Origin: SIG480 sp045595365 | GTDB lineage: Bacteria; Bacillota; Clostridia; Oscillospirales; JAAYXM01 | Assembly: GCA_045595365.1 (NCBI GenBank) | Contig: JAZOAI010000028.1 | Coordinates: forward strand, 1-64,000 | Direction: 5' to 3' | Length of the DNA: 64,000 nt | Shown here: piece after piece, positions 62,082 to 64,000 of the stretch | Layout: the number at the start of each line of letters is the position of its first letter | How positions within the stretch are numbered: the first letter of the stretch is position 1 | The notes under the pieces: model-generated | What the model saw: the letters and a program-made list of their open reading frames with translations, nothing else | Told to the model about the DNA's origin: nothing | Databases searched by the model: none | Program-made: the position numbers and the translations under genes

Positions 62082-63230
62082 TTATACAATCTCGCTGTAG
62101 CTTCCGAAGTATTTAAAGCCGTCCATATCGTTGCTCAAATCACATATAAGCTCAAAAAGCTCAGGAGAATAAACTGATGCCCCGAGGTCAAAATAGAACA
62201 TAAACTCAAAATCGCTCCCTGGTTTCGGGCGGCTTTCAAGCTTTTCAAGATTTATCCCGAGAGAATTTATACGCGCAAGCACGCGATAAAGCGAACCGGG
62301 CTTATGCGGAATTTTGAGCATAAGGCTGGTTTTGTCCGCTCCCGGATAAATCTCGAGTTCCTTTGAAATGCAGATAAATCTCGTGTAGTTGCCGATATGG
62401 TCGCACACGTTATCAGAAAGCACTGAAAGCTCATACAGCTCGGCGCACGCAGGAGAGGATAGCGCCGCAATATCCCGTCTGTCAGATTCGGCGACAAGGC
62501 GCGCCGCAACAGCGGTGTTTTCGCATACGGTTACCTTTATGTTTTTGTTTTCGGAGAGAAATTCACTACACTGATTTATTGCCTGCTCGTGTGAGAAAAT
62601 CTCGCGGATTTCCGAAAGCTCCGTGCCGCGCTTTGCAAGAAGCGCGTGGCCAACCTGAATCCTCGCGCCGCGCACAATGTGGAACTTGTATTTTGCCATG
62701 AGGTCATAAATTTTGTTGACGGACCCCGCCGTGCTGTTTTCAATAGGCAAAACGCCGTATTTGCACAGACGTTTGTCGACCGCTTTGAAGACATCCTCAA
62801 AGCTTCCGAAATACATAATGCTCGGCTTTTTAAAGAGCTTTTCACACGCTATCTGCGAATATGCCCCCTCTACCCCCTGGCAGGCAACAACGGCACTTTC
62901 AGGAAAAATCTTTTCAGTTTTTTCGATTGCACCTTCCATAAGCGAGCGGATCTCGCTGTCATTTGCGGAGAGCTTTTTCTGATATGCGCGCGAGGTATCC
63001 ATCATGGTCTGATAAATAACTCTGACGTAATTTGCGATGTTCTTATCGGAATAGCCTTCCACGCGGTCTAAAAGCTCGCGCTCACGCTTCGGGTCATAGA
63101 CAGGAAGCTTGTTCTCGCGCTTATATTCACCTATTTTTGAGGCGATTTCCATTCGCTTGTTTATAAGCCCAACCAATTCGCGGTCGGTTTCGTCAATTTT
63201 CTTTCGAAGGTCCCGAATATCCATTTTCAT
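62082..63230 (-). CDS. pheA: bifunctional chorismate mutase / prephenate dehydratase
   Basis: The 382-residue protein has an AroQ chorismate mutase domain (1-90, DIRDLRKKIDETDRELVGLINKR region), the dehydratase domain (about 110-290) with GVEGAYSQIA, PIENSTAGSVNKIYDL and the TRFICIS active-site motif, and a C-terminal ACT domain (about 295-375) with HKPGSLYRVL and LEKLESRP for phenylalanine feedback. It makes phenylpyruvate from chorismate. It lies directly after aroC, which supplies chorismate. Confidence 0.95.
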   Translation of the reverse strand: MKMDIRDLRKKIDETDRELVGLINKRMEIASKIGEYKRENKLPVYDPKRERELLDRVEGYSDKNIANYVRVIYQTMMDTSRAYQKKLSANDSEIRSLMEGAIEKTEKIFPESAVVACQGVEGAYSQIACEKLFKKPSIMYFGSFEDVFKAVDKRLCKYGVLPIENSTAGSVNKIYDLMAKYKFHIVRGARIQVGHALLAKRGTELSEIREIFSHEQAINQCSEFLSENKNIKVTVCENTAVAARLVAESDRRDIAALSSPACAELYELSVLSDNVCDHIGNYTRFICISKELEIYPGADKTSLMLKIPHKPGSLYRVLARINSLGINLEKLESRPKPGSDFEFMFYFDLGASVYSPELFELICDLSNDMDGFKYFGSYSEIV

Positions 63231-63238
63231 TTTTCCTC

Positions 63239-64000
63239 CTAAATCATCATATCAAGAATCGCAATCGCAAGAGCCGCTTCCATAACCGGAACTGCACGCG
63301 GAACAATGCACGGGTCATGACGCCCGTGTATGACAAGCTCGCGCTCGCACATCTCAGAAAGGCTCACGCTCTTCTGCGGCTTTGCGATAGACGGCGTCGG
63401 CTTTATTGCTGCGCGGAATATTATCGGCATCCCTGACGTTATCCCGCCGAGAACCCCGCCGTGATTATTCGTCTCGGTTTTTATTCTTCCCCGGGAGATA
63501 CAAAATGCATCATTACACTCACTTCCGCGCATTGAAGCTGCCGAAAAGCCTGCGCCGAATTCAATTCCCTTTACCGCAGGAATCCCGAAAACGATGCTTG
63601 CTATTCTGTTCTCGACACCGCCGAACATCGGCTCACCGAGCGATGCGGGCACTCCTGTTGCCGCGCACTCAATGACCCCGCCGACGGAATCGCCGTCTTC
63701 CTTTGCGTTGATAATTTCCGAGAGCATTTTTTCTCGCGCACGCTCATCAAGAACGGGGATGTCTCCTCCGATAACCTCCGAAAGCTCGGGGGCAACCGAG
63801 TTAAAAAGCCTGTCGTTTACGTCTCCGATGCTCGCTGTATGTGCCGCAATTTTTATGCCGCGCTTTGCGAGGTACTGAAGGCTTATCGCGCCTGCAATGC
63901 AGAGCGGTGCGGTGAGCCTTCCCGAGAACTGCCCGCCGCCGCGAATGTCGTGAGCGGTTCCGTATTTCATATATGCCGCAAAGTCTGAATGACCCGGGCG
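63239..64000 (-). CDS. aroC: chorismate synthase, 5' end beyond window
   Basis: The 253 visible residues begin inside RPGHSDFAAYMKYG and continue RGGGQFSGRLTA, GASMRGSE-like ASMRGSECND and NNHGGVLGGITSG, the family signatures. The frame runs off the window edge. It makes chorismate from EPSP using reduced FMN. The stop is 8 nt before pheA. Confidence 0.96.
   Translation of the reverse strand, partial: RPGHSDFAAYMKYGTAHDIRGGGQFSGRLTAPLCIAGAISLQYLAKRGIKIAAHTASIGDVNDRLFNSVAPELSEVIGGDIPVLDERAREKMLSEIINAKEDGDSVGGVIECAATGVPASLGEPMFGGVENRIASIVFGIPAVKGIEFGAGFSAASMRGSECNDAFCISRGRIKTETNNHGGVLGGITSGMPIIFRAAIKPTPSIAKPQKSVSLSEMCERELVIHGRHDPCIVPRAVPVMEAALAIAILDMMI

Overview
The window looks like a chromosome segment of an anaerobic, low-to-moderate GC Clostridia (Bacillota), most likely an uncultured gut member of the Oscillospirales or a related order. 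The signs are strong AGGAGG-type ribosome sites, TTGACA/TATAAT promoters often with an extended TGn -10, NADP-type glutamate dehydrogenase, mannonate dehydratase, SLH-domain surface proteins, and repeat families of a kind seen in such genomes. The species cannot be named from the sequence.

Left core (1-20150). A truncated IS200-like/REP-associated transposase is followed by housekeeping genes: an SDR oxidoreductase, a PHP histidinol-phosphatase with a 36-codon companion ORF, a gamma-carbonic-anhydrase-like protein, a sugar-nucleotide epimerase, and ahcY. Next comes the run secA - secreted phosphodiester glycosidase - M24 aminopeptidase - mnmA - cysE - alpha/beta hydrolase. gdhA follows with its own consensus promoter, then a CapA-like protein, a Na/Pi cotransporter and a cytosolic Cu,Zn superoxide dismutase. 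Right core (53413-64000). ssrA (tmRNA), an esterase and smpB form one locus, followed by tRNA-Leu(CAA), an unusual array of mini-hairpins, an HTH regulator, gap, a metal/siderophore/corrinoid ABC transporter, uxuA, an RluA-type pseudouridine synthase, pheA and the start-truncated aroC.

Acquired region (about 20400-53340). The sequence becomes visibly AT-richer here. It holds an unknown gene pair (20410-22014), a palindrome-rich gene-free stretch, and a Tn4451-like mobilizable element: large serine recombinase, small ORF, ParB, relaxase, MobC, possible oriT, sigma-like factor, and TnpV near the far end. Its cargo has two striking parts. (1) A two-gene operon (28949-33212) encodes an ABC-type ATPase fused to a SAM methyltransferase, followed by a SAMHD1/dGTPase-like HD phosphohydrolase with a large beta-rich insert. 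This is a good candidate for an undescribed anti-phage or nucleotide-control system. (2) A tyrosine recombinase gene ends beside a 207-bp segment bounded by exact 22-bp inverted repeats. The segment carries a near-consensus promoter that now points away from a five-gene surface operon (35638-51068). That operon encodes a membrane protein, an SLH-cohesin lipoprotein, two giant paralogous proteins each with a cohesin-like domain plus a dockerin, and a cohesin-like/SLH protein.

How the parts may work together: inversion of the segment would switch the surface operon on. The cohesin and dockerin modules could then assemble the giant adhesin-like proteins into chains anchored by the SLH proteins, giving a phase-variable, cellulosome-like but apparently enzyme-free surface structure carried on a mobile element. 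The domain calls and the inverted repeats are read from the sequence; the switching and the assembly are inference.
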